From the NCBI RefSeq assembly GCF_025950085.1, contig NZ_JAPDDS010000016.1, forward strand, positions 59,763-123,762: a DNA stretch of 64,000 nt, given 5' to 3'. Below are positions 46,279 through 54,739 of this stretch, piece by piece. Position 1 is the stretch's first letter, and each line of letters begins with the position of its first letter. The notes below the pieces were generated by a model. The model saw nothing but the letters and a program-made list of their open reading frames with translations, ran no database searches and was not told the origin of the DNA. The DNA comes from Luteolibacter flavescens. GTDB lineage: Bacteria; Verrucomicrobiota; Verrucomicrobiia; Verrucomicrobiales; Akkermansiaceae. The position numbers and the translations under genes are program-made.

Positions 46279-46844
46279 ACAGATTCACGTTCATCCTGGT
46301 CCGGAGGAAATGGATCGCCGGCGTCCTGGCCAGCCTGGTGGCCATGGTTCTCTGCTGGGCGATGTGGGGCAACTGGCCCGATCCTGAGCGGCAGCCGGTT
46401 CCCTGGTCCCCCGATCTCATCGTCATCCTCGGTGGAGGCGACCGCGCAAGAGTGCGCGAAGGTCTTCTTCTGGCCCGGCAGTACGACCGGGCTCCCGTGA
46501 TCGTGACCGGGGACGGCAGCACGATCATCAGGGAGATGCAAGCTCTCGGCTTTCCTCCGGAGCGCCTCATTCACGAGGCCAGTGCGACCTCCACGCTTGA
46601 GAACGCCCAATACTGCAAGAACCTCATCGCCACACGCCAGCACGCGACGGTCTTGTTAATCACCAACTGGTTTCACGCTCCCAGGGCCCTTGCCGTGTTC
46701 AAACAAACATTGCCGGAATGTGCATGGGCAGTCTCTTTCGAGAGCAAGCCCGCCCCCCCAACCAAATGGGATCTTGCGTCCCAGCGGCGCGAGCGTTTCG
46801 CCGCCATATACTATCTGCTGCGCCACGGCATATGGAGCTGGTAA
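46275..46844 (+). CDS. YdcF/ElyC-family (DUF218) membrane protein
   Basis: 189 residues with one N-terminal membrane helix (about 14-32) and a periplasmic DUF218 domain: LIVILGGGDRARVREGLLLA, VIVTGDGSTI, ATSTLENA and LLITNWFHAPRAL. The family (YdcF, SanA, ElyC) affects envelope polysaccharide metabolism in other bacteria by an unknown reaction. ATG 46275 overlaps the glycosyltransferase stop by ATGA, so it is part of the polysaccharide operon. Confidence 0.85.
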   Translation: MNRFTFILVRRKWIAGVLASLVAMVLCWAMWGNWPDPERQPVPWSPDLIVILGGGDRARVREGLLLARQYDRAPVIVTGDGSTIIREMQALGFPPERLIHEASATSTLENAQYCKNLIATRQHATVLLITNWFHAPRALAVFKQTLPECAWAVSFESKPAPPTKWDLASQRRERFAAIYYLLRHGIWSW

Positions 46845-46898
46845 GCGGCGTTTTCATCAGCTCCTCAACCCGGACAACCCGTCGAGCCCACTGCACCC

Positions 46899-47435
46899 AT
46901 GAATCTTGATATCGCCGCCAATCGCGCCGCCCGGAAGTGGTCCCGGAAGGAACTGCTCGGACGCGTCCTCTGGGCCGTGTGCCAGCCGCTCTTCCGTTTC
47001 AGTCCCCGCCTCCTATGGGGGTGGCGCTGCATGATGCTGCGGGTCTTCCGTGCCAAGATCGGCAAGGGGGTCCAGATCCATCCTTCCGCAAGGGTCTCTA
47101 TCCCCTGGCAGCTGGAAATCGGAGACTGGTCATCCGTCGGCTTCGATGCCCTTCTTTACAACCTCGGGCCCATGAAAATCGGTTCGAAGGTTACGATCTC
47201 CCAACGCGCGCATCTGTGCGGCGGCAGCCACGATTTCCGTGATCCGGCTATGCCTCTGATAAAAAGTCCCATTGAAATCGGGGATCAATGTTGGATCTGC
47301 GCCGATGCTTTTGTTGGTCCTGGTAAAATCATTGGCGAGCGCGCTGTCGTAGGTGCCAGGGCTGTGGTGATGAAAGATGTAGCTGCTGGGGCCATCGTTG
47401 CTGGAAACCCAGCATGCCAGGTCGGGACGAGATAA
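46899..47435 (+). CDS. WcaF-like left-handed beta-helix acetyltransferase
   Basis: 178 residues. The hexapeptide repeats characteristic of acyltransferases (IGKGVQIHPSARVSIPWQLE, IGDWSSVG, IGERAVVGARAVVMKDV) fold as a left-handed beta helix. The length and start match colanic-acid acetyltransferases of the WcaF type. It would O-acetylate the polysaccharide using acetyl-CoA. It is the last gene of the tightly packed run. The following 184 bases are AT-richer and empty. Confidence 0.88.
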   Translation: MNLDIAANRAARKWSRKELLGRVLWAVCQPLFRFSPRLLWGWRCMMLRVFRAKIGKGVQIHPSARVSIPWQLEIGDWSSVGFDALLYNLGPMKIGSKVTISQRAHLCGGSHDFRDPAMPLIKSPIEIGDQCWICADAFVGPGKIIGERAVVGARAVVMKDVAAGAIVAGNPACQVGTR

Positions 47436-47619
47436 TCCACGCTAACCTAGATTTCATTCGAGTGCTCGATGGGAGCTTGCCTGCATGTTGTCATAATCAC
47501 AGGTGCTTGACAAGGGTTAGGATGTCGCCGGCGGCGTATCAATAATTCAAGGTATTTCTATAATTTTAAATCTTCACAAGCCGCTCGGCGCTGCTTTTGG
47601 CGCGAGCTTATTTTCGTCC

Positions 47620-48450
47620 ATGTCTTCACCTCTTCCTATCACTGTTTGCATCCCCGTCCGCAATGAAGAGAAGAACCTTCCGTTTTGTCTCAATGCCTTG
47701 GGCGACTCGTTCACAGAGATCGTAGTCATCGACTCCGGGAGTACCGACCGGACCCGGGATATCGCAGAAATCGCAGGAGTGAAGGTGATGGACTTCGCTT
47801 GGGATGGGAAATTTCCGAAGAAGCGAAACTGGGCACTGCGAAATTATTCATTCAGCACCCCATGGGTGCTGTTTCTTGACGGTGACGAAGGAGTGACTCC
47901 TGCGTTCATCGAGGAATTGCGACGAGTCATTCCTCAAAGCCCGCATGCGGGTTATTGGATCTCCTTTGAGAATTGGTTCATGGGGCACCCACTGCGACAC
48001 GGTGACGTCTTTCGGAAGCTGGCTCTTTTCCGCGTGGGAACCGGTGAGTATGAGAGATTCCCGGAGGACTTCTGGAGTCACTTGGACATGGAGGTGCATG
48101 AGCATCCTGTTCTGGAAGGGACCACCGGAGAAATTGTTGCCCGGCTTGAGCATCATGATTTCCGCGGCCTGAAGCATTATATCGCCAAGCACAACGAGTA
48201 TTCGACATGGGAGGCAAACCGTTACCGTTGGCTTCAAGGAGCTGGGCAAAACGAATGGGCGAAGCTGAACGACAGGCAGCGCTTCAAGTATCGTAACTTG
48301 GACAAGTGGTGGCTCGGCTGGGTCTATTGGGGGGTAGCCTACTTTCTGAAAAAAGGTTTTCTTGATGGCTCCACGGGCTGGACTTTCAACCGGTTGAAGC
48401 GCCGGTATTTTGATGAGATCAGACTTAAGATCCTTGAGTCCAAAAATTGA
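47620..48450 (+). CDS. GT2 glycosyltransferase (WaaE/KdtX-like)
   Basis: 276 residues with a GT-A fold. ITVCIPVRNEEKNLPFCLNA and VVIDSGSTDRTRDIAE are GT2 hallmarks, and FLDGDEGVTPAF is the DxD-type metal site. PKKRNWALRNYSF and the C-terminal KWWLGWVYWGVAYFLKKGF resemble LPS core glycosyltransferases. It has visibly lower G+C and more A/T third positions than the preceding block, so it may have a different origin. It has its own upstream gap and so probably its own promoter. Confidence 0.87.
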   Translation: MSSPLPITVCIPVRNEEKNLPFCLNALGDSFTEIVVIDSGSTDRTRDIAEIAGVKVMDFAWDGKFPKKRNWALRNYSFSTPWVLFLDGDEGVTPAFIEELRRVIPQSPHAGYWISFENWFMGHPLRHGDVFRKLALFRVGTGEYERFPEDFWSHLDMEVHEHPVLEGTTGEIVARLEHHDFRGLKHYIAKHNEYSTWEANRYRWLQGAGQNEWAKLNDRQRFKYRNLDKWWLGWVYWGVAYFLKKGFLDGSTGWTFNRLKRRYFDEIRLKILESKN

Positions 48451-48679
48451 GCAATTTGGGTGGCTTCGCTTACATTCGGGTTTGTGCCCAAGAACTCCAT
48501 GGGATCGGTAGCGCGAAGCTGGGATGGTGGTAGGTCAGCCGAGAATGTGTGGCGGTGGGTATACGGGGCGGTCTTATTCTCTCGCGAGACAAGCGACGGC
48601 AGGGAACGTTAGCTGCGACACCGCGTTCTCGTATTTCGTGGATGGTGATGGCACCCTTCATGCCCCTTCGCGATAACGG

Positions 48680-48700
48680 CAAGGCGCCCGGGACGCCTTG
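48680..48700 (+). promoter_or_regulatory. Hairpin upstream of the O-antigen-ligase-family gene
   Basis: CAAGGCG (48680-48686) and CGCCTTG (48694-48700) form a perfect stem with loop CCCGGGA, 42 bases before GTG 48743. The gap 48451-48742 otherwise holds no gene. The hairpin may be a terminator of the GT2 gene without a T tract, or a leader structure. Confidence 0.3.
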
Positions 48701-48742
48701 GTACCCAGACGCGAGCCCACGAGATTATTTCATAATAGAATC

Positions 48743-50608
48743 GTGATTTTCTTCCTCTTACTGATCTTCTTCGGAGCCTTCACTGCGGGGGCTCCTTGGC
48801 AGACGACCCATGGCGTTTTGCTGGTGGGGGCGGGCGTGCTGATGATGGCGCGGCGGCAAGTGGAGGTGCTGCCGCGTGGGTGGTGGTGGCTGATGCTCGG
48901 GTTTGTCGTTTGTGGGACGATGGCTTTTTTGCCGGCGGAAATGTTGGGTGGGAAGCCGGCTTGGCGGGTTGGATTGGAGGGGCTGGGACTGCAGACGGGA
49001 TACCTAACGACGACACAACCCTGGTTGGCTGCGGAGATGCTGGGGATGTTCACCATTGCGCTGGTCTTGGGTGTATGGATGGCCGGGCAGCGGGTGTCGG
49101 ATGAGTCCCGCCGTTTGATGATGATCGCGTTTGTGGTCGGCGTTGCTGCTTATGGGCTTTTGTCGGCGTGGAAGTCGGGTGGCCAGAAGGACCAGATGTT
49201 CGGCTTTTTTCCGAATCGCAACCATACGGCGACGTTTCTCGCGATGGGGGCGATGGCCGGGGTTGCTTCGCTCGTGCAATCGATCCGAGACCGGCGATGG
49301 GGTCTTTTGGCGACTGCCGGGGTCGCCACAGTTATTTGCTTTTGGGCGCTGTTGGCTTGGTCGGTCAGCCGATCGGGTCTGTTGCTTATCGGGATTGGTG
49401 TGGTCGCTTGGTGGGCTTTGGTTGGCCGGGGCTACTTCGGTAAGCATGCTTGGAAGGCGATGCTTCTGCTGGCTTTGGCTGTGGTGGGTGGATTCCTGAT
49501 TGCGGATACGAGAATCAAGGAGCGGATTTCCGAGACTGCGGGGCGTTGGGAGGAGGTCTCGACTGCGGCCGAGGATGCCGGGAGTGTCGATTTTAGATTG
49601 CCGATGTGGCAGGATGCGGTCCGGATGATTTCCGACCAGCCTTGGACCGGGGTCGGGGCTGGTGGATTTTGGAGTGTTTTTCCCCAATATCGCGAGGCAT
49701 CCGCCTCGGCAAATGAGTCTGACGGCTTTCATCCGGAGAGCGATTGGCTTTGGCTGGCGGCTGAAACCGGGGTGCCAGCGACGCTTTGTGTGGCTGCCCT
49801 GGTGATTTGGGCCACCTGCTATTCCTTGGCGCGGATTCGCCACGGGCATTCCCGGGCGCTCCGCATGGGATGTTTGGTGGCGGGTCTGTTGGTGGCGGTT
49901 CACGGAGTTTTCGATGTTCCTGGTCATCGGCTGCCGCTGGCTTGGGCTGCGGCGTGGTGCTTCGCGCTTTCTCTCCCGGCGGGAAGGGGGGGTGACAGGG
50001 AGAGCATTGGGCGGCGACCGTTTGTCTGGCCTTTCCGAGTTGGGGGATTGCTTATTCTTCTGACTGGGCTGGCGCTGCTGACACTTGGAGAAAAATATAC
50101 TCCAGCAGTGGTTGCGGGAAAAGTGGCGCGGTCTGAGGCGGATCGGCTTTATCGGCAGGACCAGGAGGCTCAAAAAGCTGCCTCGGAGCAGGGGAGGGAA
50201 TATTCACCGTCCGAGGATGAGGATCCTTTGTTGAAGGCGCTGGCGGCTGTTGATCAGGGACTGGAGGCGCGTCCCTTGGATCGCGGGCTTTGGTTTAGGA
50301 AGGGCTTTCTTGCCCTGCACTACGATGATCGGATTGAGGAGGCCGATCGTGCTTTTGCCATCGAGAGGGCGCTCGATCCTTCGTGGGTTGGAGGGCCATT
50401 ACGGCAGGCAAAAGCATGGTCGACCAGCGACGTGGAGCGAACGAAAGCGCTGTGGCAGGAAGCCATGAGGCGCGTTGATGCTCTTCCTCCTGAGTATCGA
50501 GGGGGGCCATCATGGAAAAGAAGTGCAATCGTCGAAATCCAACGAACCGCAAAAGGTCAGCCCGATCTGGAGTTAGAAGCCAAGAAGTGGAAACAGGATG
50601 CTCAATGA
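48743..50608 (+). CDS. O-antigen-ligase/polymerase-family membrane protein with C-terminal repeat region
   Basis: 621 residues from GTG 48743. An in-frame TTG at 48698 would add 15 residues of poor character. About 11-12 membrane helices surround a periplasmic loop with MWQDAVRMISDQPWTGVGAG and HPESDWLWLAAETGVPATL, the Wzy_C signature of O-antigen ligases and bacterial polymerases. The last 150 residues are soluble and helical, resembling TPR units (DRGLWFRKGFLALHYDDRIE). It transfers or joins lipid-linked glycans in the periplasm. It may act as ligase for, or alternative to, the polymerase at 42414. Confidence 0.85.
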   Translation: MIFFLLLIFFGAFTAGAPWQTTHGVLLVGAGVLMMARRQVEVLPRGWWWLMLGFVVCGTMAFLPAEMLGGKPAWRVGLEGLGLQTGYLTTTQPWLAAEMLGMFTIALVLGVWMAGQRVSDESRRLMMIAFVVGVAAYGLLSAWKSGGQKDQMFGFFPNRNHTATFLAMGAMAGVASLVQSIRDRRWGLLATAGVATVICFWALLAWSVSRSGLLLIGIGVVAWWALVGRGYFGKHAWKAMLLLALAVVGGFLIADTRIKERISETAGRWEEVSTAAEDAGSVDFRLPMWQDAVRMISDQPWTGVGAGGFWSVFPQYREASASANESDGFHPESDWLWLAAETGVPATLCVAALVIWATCYSLARIRHGHSRALRMGCLVAGLLVAVHGVFDVPGHRLPLAWAAAWCFALSLPAGRGGDRESIGRRPFVWPFRVGGLLILLTGLALLTLGEKYTPAVVAGKVARSEADRLYRQDQEAQKAASEQGREYSPSEDEDPLLKALAAVDQGLEARPLDRGLWFRKGFLALHYDDRIEEADRAFAIERALDPSWVGGPLRQAKAWSTSDVERTKALWQEAMRRVDALPPEYRGGPSWKRSAIVEIQRTAKGQPDLELEAKKWKQDAQ

Positions 50609-50770
50609 GCTAGGTGAGACGTTCAGCATCAATGCCTACAAATGTCTTGATTTTTCTCATCTGGGCACGGTGCGTGCTTCGTCTTTCGCCAAATTAAGTT
50701 TCCGTCTCGTCACCATCTGCGTGGTCTTTTGCATTGACCCCTAACACAAAATCCCTAACTTCCACCCGTC

Positions 50771-50917
50771 ATGACCCTCTCCAAAAAGAAATCGTTTCTC
50801 GTTTTGGCCCTTCTTGCCTTGAGCTGCATTTCGGCACACGCGTCGCGCCGCAACGTTATCACGAGCCCGCCGCCAGTCATTGGTAACTTGGACAAGCCTG
50901 CGATCAGCGCGGAATAA
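50771..50917 (+). CDS. Small secreted peptide, unrecognised
   Basis: 48 codons: MTLSKKKSFLVLALLALSCI, then SAHA, then a 24-residue remainder (SRRNVITSPPPVIGNL...). The first 24 residues are an excellent signal peptide, with a Lys-rich start, a Leu/Ala core and an AHA cleavage site. The predicted mature peptide is short and Pro-containing. It lies 162 bases after the ligase-family gene and 55 bases before the PEP-CTERM gene, in the same direction. The tail after the signal lacks a known motif. The call rests on signal peptide quality and position. Confidence 0.55.
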   Translation: MTLSKKKSFLVLALLALSCISAHASRRNVITSPPPVIGNLDKPAISAE

Positions 50918-50972
50918 TAAGCTCCGCCATTCGCTTTTCCCTCCTTGTTTCATTCCCACCCCGAGCATTCTC

Positions 50973-51788
50973 ATGTACCGATCTTTCGTTCTCGCATCGG
51001 CCCTTTCGCTGGGTCTGACCGCAGCTAGTTCAGCTGCCTCGATCTTTGTGTCGGATTTCACCGGCACTTCTTCTGGTGACGCCCTCAGCGGTACCAACGG
51101 TTGGGGCCAAAGCGAGGCCAATGACGATGACTTGGAGCCGCTTGCTTGGGTGAGCAGCCTGACTGGTACTCCTGCGGCTTCCGTGGGTGCCTATTACGCT
51201 GCACCCGGTTCCACTTCCTTCTACGCTTCCAATTCGGTTGGAACGGCATTCACGACGTCCACGATCAGCTTGCAGTTTGGTCTTCAGGATAGCACCACCG
51301 ACTACCCGTTCCGCAACAACTTCGGATTCAGTCTGGTCAATGGCGCTGGGGATAATCTTTTCAGTGTCAACCTCACGACCACCAATCAGGGAGGGATTTT
51401 CGACGATCCAAGCAATCCAGTCGATCCCGAGACGTCCGACGCCAATTGGAATCTCAGTGTGACCTCAATTGGAATGGCTGCCGAGCCTGCCTTTGTGGCG
51501 GTTGGTGAAGACAGCTTCTACACGGTTTACGTCGAGTTCACGTCCGTTGGTGCGGACATCAATTACAAGCTCTACTTCCAAGGAACCGTCGGACCAACGG
51601 TCATCGACACGGGAACATTGGCTGGTCTGTCCTCGGAGACGATCTCTCAGTTCCGGGTCAACTTCTCTCAAGGAACGGGTCAGGATTGGGGTGATAACAT
51701 CCTCACTTTCCGTGCAGTTCCTGAGCCCTCGGCTCTCTTGTTGAGTGGCCTTGCAGGTCTCGCTTTCCTTCGTCGTCGCCGCCGCTGA
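50973..51788 (+). CDS. PEP-CTERM anchored extracellular protein
   Basis: 271 residues from ATG 50973. There is a signal peptide (MYRSFVLASALSLGLTAASS, cleavage near SAA), a Ser/Thr/Gly/Asn-rich beta domain of about 220 residues, and a C-terminal PEP-CTERM signal: VPEP at 249-252, a hydrophobic stretch LLLSGLAGLAFL and five arginines. Such proteins are processed by exosortase, here encoded at 23293, and end up in the extracellular matrix. Unlike the glycosyltransferases it has its own leader, and a strong terminator follows. Confidence 0.92.
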   Translation: MYRSFVLASALSLGLTAASSAASIFVSDFTGTSSGDALSGTNGWGQSEANDDDLEPLAWVSSLTGTPAASVGAYYAAPGSTSFYASNSVGTAFTTSTISLQFGLQDSTTDYPFRNNFGFSLVNGAGDNLFSVNLTTTNQGGIFDDPSNPVDPETSDANWNLSVTSIGMAAEPAFVAVGEDSFYTVYVEFTSVGADINYKLYFQGTVGPTVIDTGTLAGLSSETISQFRVNFSQGTGQDWGDNILTFRAVPEPSALLLSGLAGLAFLRRRRR

Positions 51789-51832
51789 TTCAGGATCGAG
51801 CGTCGATATCAATTCGAAGAAAACATTTTGCG

Positions 51833-51870
51833 CCCGCTTTGGTTTCATCCAAAGCGGGTGTTTTTGTTTT
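51833..51870 (+). terminator. Strong Rho-independent terminator
   Basis: CCCGCTTTGG (51833-51842) and CCAAAGCGGG (51849-51858) form a perfect 10-bp stem with loop TTTCAT, followed by TGTTTTTGTTTT. It ends the PEP-CTERM transcript 45 bases after its stop. The degenerate transposase begins right after it. Confidence 0.92.
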
Positions 51871-51874
51871 CGGG

Positions 51875-52790
51875 TTTCCGCCCTGCGCCTCCACCTTGCT
51901 CCACATCAGCTCGATCGGATTGCAAGCCGGCGAGTAGGCGGGCAAAAACCGCATCTTCACCCCGGCGCACGCCAGCATTCCGAGCGCTTTCTTGTCCTTA
52001 TGGGAGCCGAGCTTGTCCATCACGAGGATGTTCACCGGGGCGAAGCTCCGGCAGCAGGATGTCGCGGATGTAGGTCCGGAAGATCTCCGAATTGATCGCT
52101 CCTCCCACCATCATGCAGGTGGTGCTGCGGTTCTGGCGTACCGCGCCGATCATGATGGTGGTCTTCCACCGGCAGCACAGGGAGCGGCGGCATGCAGGCG
52201 CTTGCCGCGCGGCGAGCGCCCGCGCAGGCGGGTCATGTTTGTTTTCGCCGCCGATTCGTCGAGGAAGACGAGGCGCGAGGGTTCGAATCCTTCCCGGATC
52301 TTACGTCAGTTCCTGCGGGCACGGGCGACATCGGGGCGGGATTGCTCGGCGGCCCGGAGCGTCTTTTTTATAGGTGAGCCCCATGTCGGCGAGGACGAAA
52401 TGGATCGCCTGGATGGTGCAGGAAAGCCCGAGGTGCGCCTTGATCTCTTCCAAGGTGAGGTCGGGGGGGCTCACGCATCTCGCGGTGATGGGAGGCAAGG
52501 ATGACGGGCTTGCGATCGCTGCGGTGGTGGAGCGGTTCGATGGTCCCGAGGTGTTGGCACTGGGCGAGGCGCTTCTTGCCCATGCCCGAGGAAACCTCGA
52601 AGCGCTCGGCGATCTGGGCGCGTGTGGCGCCACCGCGGTCGTAGGCGTTTATGATGCGCTGGCGCAGATCGAGTGGTTGGGAAGGCTGCTGGAGCGCGGC
52701 TTGTTCCCGTGGCTGGAGGAAGCGCAGGTTCGCGTCGGTAAGTTGTAAACCGGCTTGATGATGGATCGCCTTCGGTAACGGGGAGACGGT
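51875..52790 (-). pseudogene. Degenerate IS630-family transposase
   Basis: Read leftward, consecutive pieces of one IS630 transposase lie in different frames. In order they are the N-terminal helix-turn-helix (LTDANLRFLQPREQAALQQP, then AQIAERFEVSSG), LTLEEIKAHLGLSCTIQAIH with GLTYKK, KKTLRAAEQSRPDVARARR, the first catalytic Asp in SRLVFLDESAAKTNM, RWKTTIMIGAVRQ, and last NILVMDKLGSHKDKKAL and AYSPACNPIELMWSKVE with the second Asp and the Glu. At least four frameshifts separate them, and the usual DN before LGSHK is DK. The C-terminus is cut next to the terminator at 51870. No intact inverted repeats were found. Confidence 0.85.
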
Positions 52791-52802
52791 CTGTCAACGG
52801 CG

Positions 52803-54362
52803 TCAATCGTTCAGTCTTTCCACCTTGAGGCGTGCGAAGCGGATGGAGGCTTCGGGTTGGTCGGGCAACTTTGCTTGGACAGTTTCCACGTCGCCGTCCG
52901 TGCTGAGGACGGTGTCCTCGGTGGGAGATTGAGTCCAAGTGCGGCCGTCGGTGCTGGATTCGACGATGATCTGCAGATCCACGGCGTGAATTGACCGGTG
53001 ATAAACGAGAGCCATAGAGGTGCCGTCGAGTTCGACGTATGGTTGCCGACGGTCCTCTGCGCCGCTTTGCGACTCGCCGGGATGGAGGCCGAAGGCATAC
53101 TCAAGGAGGTTGTCGATGCCGTCGGCGTCGGGGTCGGCTTCGTCTCCGGTTTCTCCGGCGGGGATGGCTCCTGAGTCCAGCAGTGGCTGCAGCCAACTGC
53201 TGATACTGGTGCCGAGTTGAAGAGTGCCGGAGGCGATGCCGGTGTAGTTCGGATCGGTAACGGACACGGATACGTCATAGGAGCCCATTGCCGACGGTGG
53301 TGTGGCACTTCCAGCGTAGAGAATTTCCAGTGGCAGCCCCTCGGGGCTTGAGGTGACGGAAACGGCTTTCGGTGAGCCGTCCGCCACTTGTTTGAGATTA
53401 CCAATCTCGACCTGTGCGGTGGCGGGTGCGATTTGGAATAGTGTCGTGGCGCTGCCTGTTCCCTCCGAGCCTGCAACGGTAGCTGTCACTTGATACTTGC
53501 CGGCATTCACGGGCGGGGTCGGGTTCGACTGCACTGTCTCACTTGCCACGATCTGGATCAGCGGATCGGCCGTCTGGGTCGTGGGATACGACCACGAGCC
53601 GGTGCGAACCCAGAGCACCGTGCGAGATTCCACATTGCTGCCGACCGTGGCGGGAAGGCCGGCGGTGGCCACATTGAGTTCATTGTAGGGGCCTGGGGTA
53701 CCGATGGGTTCGAATCCGGACTTCTCGGTATTGTACGAGATCATCACCATCGCCCGGTTGGGAAGCGTGATGCCCGAAGGGAAGGGAATGCTGACGCGGA
53801 AAGCGTAGCCATTGCTGAGATAGGCAGAGCCGTCCGGATTGGTCATCGGACGCCATGGGACAAACACTGTCTGGGTCTTTTCGGCGACGTAGCTGAGTGC
53901 TCCATTCGAGTTCATCGAGTAGATCACCACTTTGACCGGATGCTCCCAGCCTTCCGGATTTCTCGCGGCGAATTGGGGATGGCTGGCGGCCTTTGCCCAG
54001 GTCACGAGGACGGCGTCAACGGACTGGAGCTTGCGGGCAGTCCCTCCGAGATTGACGTAGTCGCCGAAACCCTGTGTCTGCTGGGTGGCGAAAGAAATAC
54101 TCGTGTAGGACGAGGCCAGCTTCGCCGGGATATTGGAATAGACCGTGGAGCTGACCGTTCCGGGCAAGGCGCCTCCGGGCGCGGTGATGTGCCACTGCAC
54201 GGGGAGACCCGGTGGCTGGGTCAGCACGGTTGGCAGCTTTGGCGCACCGTCATAGGTCTGCGTCAAATCCGAGAATGAAATGTCCGCAGGTTCTGCTGCG
54301 GCGAGGAGGGAATTACAGCCAGCCCACATGAGGGCAAGCATCAGAAATGATGGGAGATTCAT
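52803..54362 (-). CDS. Secreted protein with MBG-type domains
   Basis: 519 residues with a signal peptide (MNLPSFLMLALMWAGCNSLL, cleavage near AAA). Repeats of the MBG/bacterial Ig-like type follow: DLTQTYDGAPKLPTVLTQPP early and LKQVADGSPKAVSVTSSPEG later. Between them is a region resembling a carbohydrate- or surface-binding beta domain. The C-terminal part has DEADPDADGIDNLLEYAFGL, a module common in secreted verrucomicrobial proteins, followed by a beta domain. It is probably extracellular. Its stop is just beyond the transposase remnant. The hairpin ATCGCAT/ATGCGAT (54375-54394) lies in its leader. Confidence 0.8.
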   Translation of the reverse strand: MNLPSFLMLALMWAGCNSLLAAAEPADISFSDLTQTYDGAPKLPTVLTQPPGLPVQWHITAPGGALPGTVSSTVYSNIPAKLASSYTSISFATQQTQGFGDYVNLGGTARKLQSVDAVLVTWAKAASHPQFAARNPEGWEHPVKVVIYSMNSNGALSYVAEKTQTVFVPWRPMTNPDGSAYLSNGYAFRVSIPFPSGITLPNRAMVMISYNTEKSGFEPIGTPGPYNELNVATAGLPATVGSNVESRTVLWVRTGSWSYPTTQTADPLIQIVASETVQSNPTPPVNAGKYQVTATVAGSEGTGSATTLFQIAPATAQVEIGNLKQVADGSPKAVSVTSSPEGLPLEILYAGSATPPSAMGSYDVSVSVTDPNYTGIASGTLQLGTSISSWLQPLLDSGAIPAGETGDEADPDADGIDNLLEYAFGLHPGESQSGAEDRRQPYVELDGTSMALVYHRSIHAVDLQIIVESSTDGRTWTQSPTEDTVLSTDGDVETVQAKLPDQPEASIRFARLKVERLND

Positions 54363-54739
54363 AACGATGATTAAATCGCATGTGCAAATGCGATGGGGAG
54401 GATGCGAGCTGACCGGAGGGCGAGCGAAGGAAGCGGAATGCGTGCCTTAAGACAAGTCTGCTCTGGGTCGGTTAGATTGTGTGGAAGTGGAGTGCTGATT
54501 TTCGAATTTCGGATGGATATCCTCGTTCTTGTATTTGCAGGCTTCGCTCAACCTTATCTAGGGACAGCGGGTCGGCGTTTGTTGTTCAATGAATATGAAA
54601 AATCGGCGCTATCTTAGTGGGGTGGGGTAAAGATGCCATTTTCTAACAAACGGCTGCACCGGCCAGTCACCGGCTTGAAAATGATAGATCCGGCGGAATC
54701 GGCTTCACGGCGTGGGGATTTTGAACCACTGACCCTCGC
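54363..54739. other. Divergent intergenic region
   Basis: 377 bases between the MBG-domain gene and a glycosyltransferase gene. It contains a perfect 7-bp hairpin (ATCGCAT at 54375, ATGCGAT at 54388) close to the leftward start, and one arm of an inverted repeat at 54598-54617. No gene and no clear promoter could be recognised. Confidence 0.45.
54598..54617 (+). repeat. Left arm of an imperfect inverted repeat around a glycosyltransferase gene
   Basis: AAAAATC, then GGC, then GCTATCTTAG. The reverse complement of 56114-56131 reads AAAATC, then CC, then GCTATCTTAG. The 10-bp core is perfect and the AAAATC part is shared. The arms lie 1.5 kb apart and flank only the gene at 54740. Confidence 0.45.
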
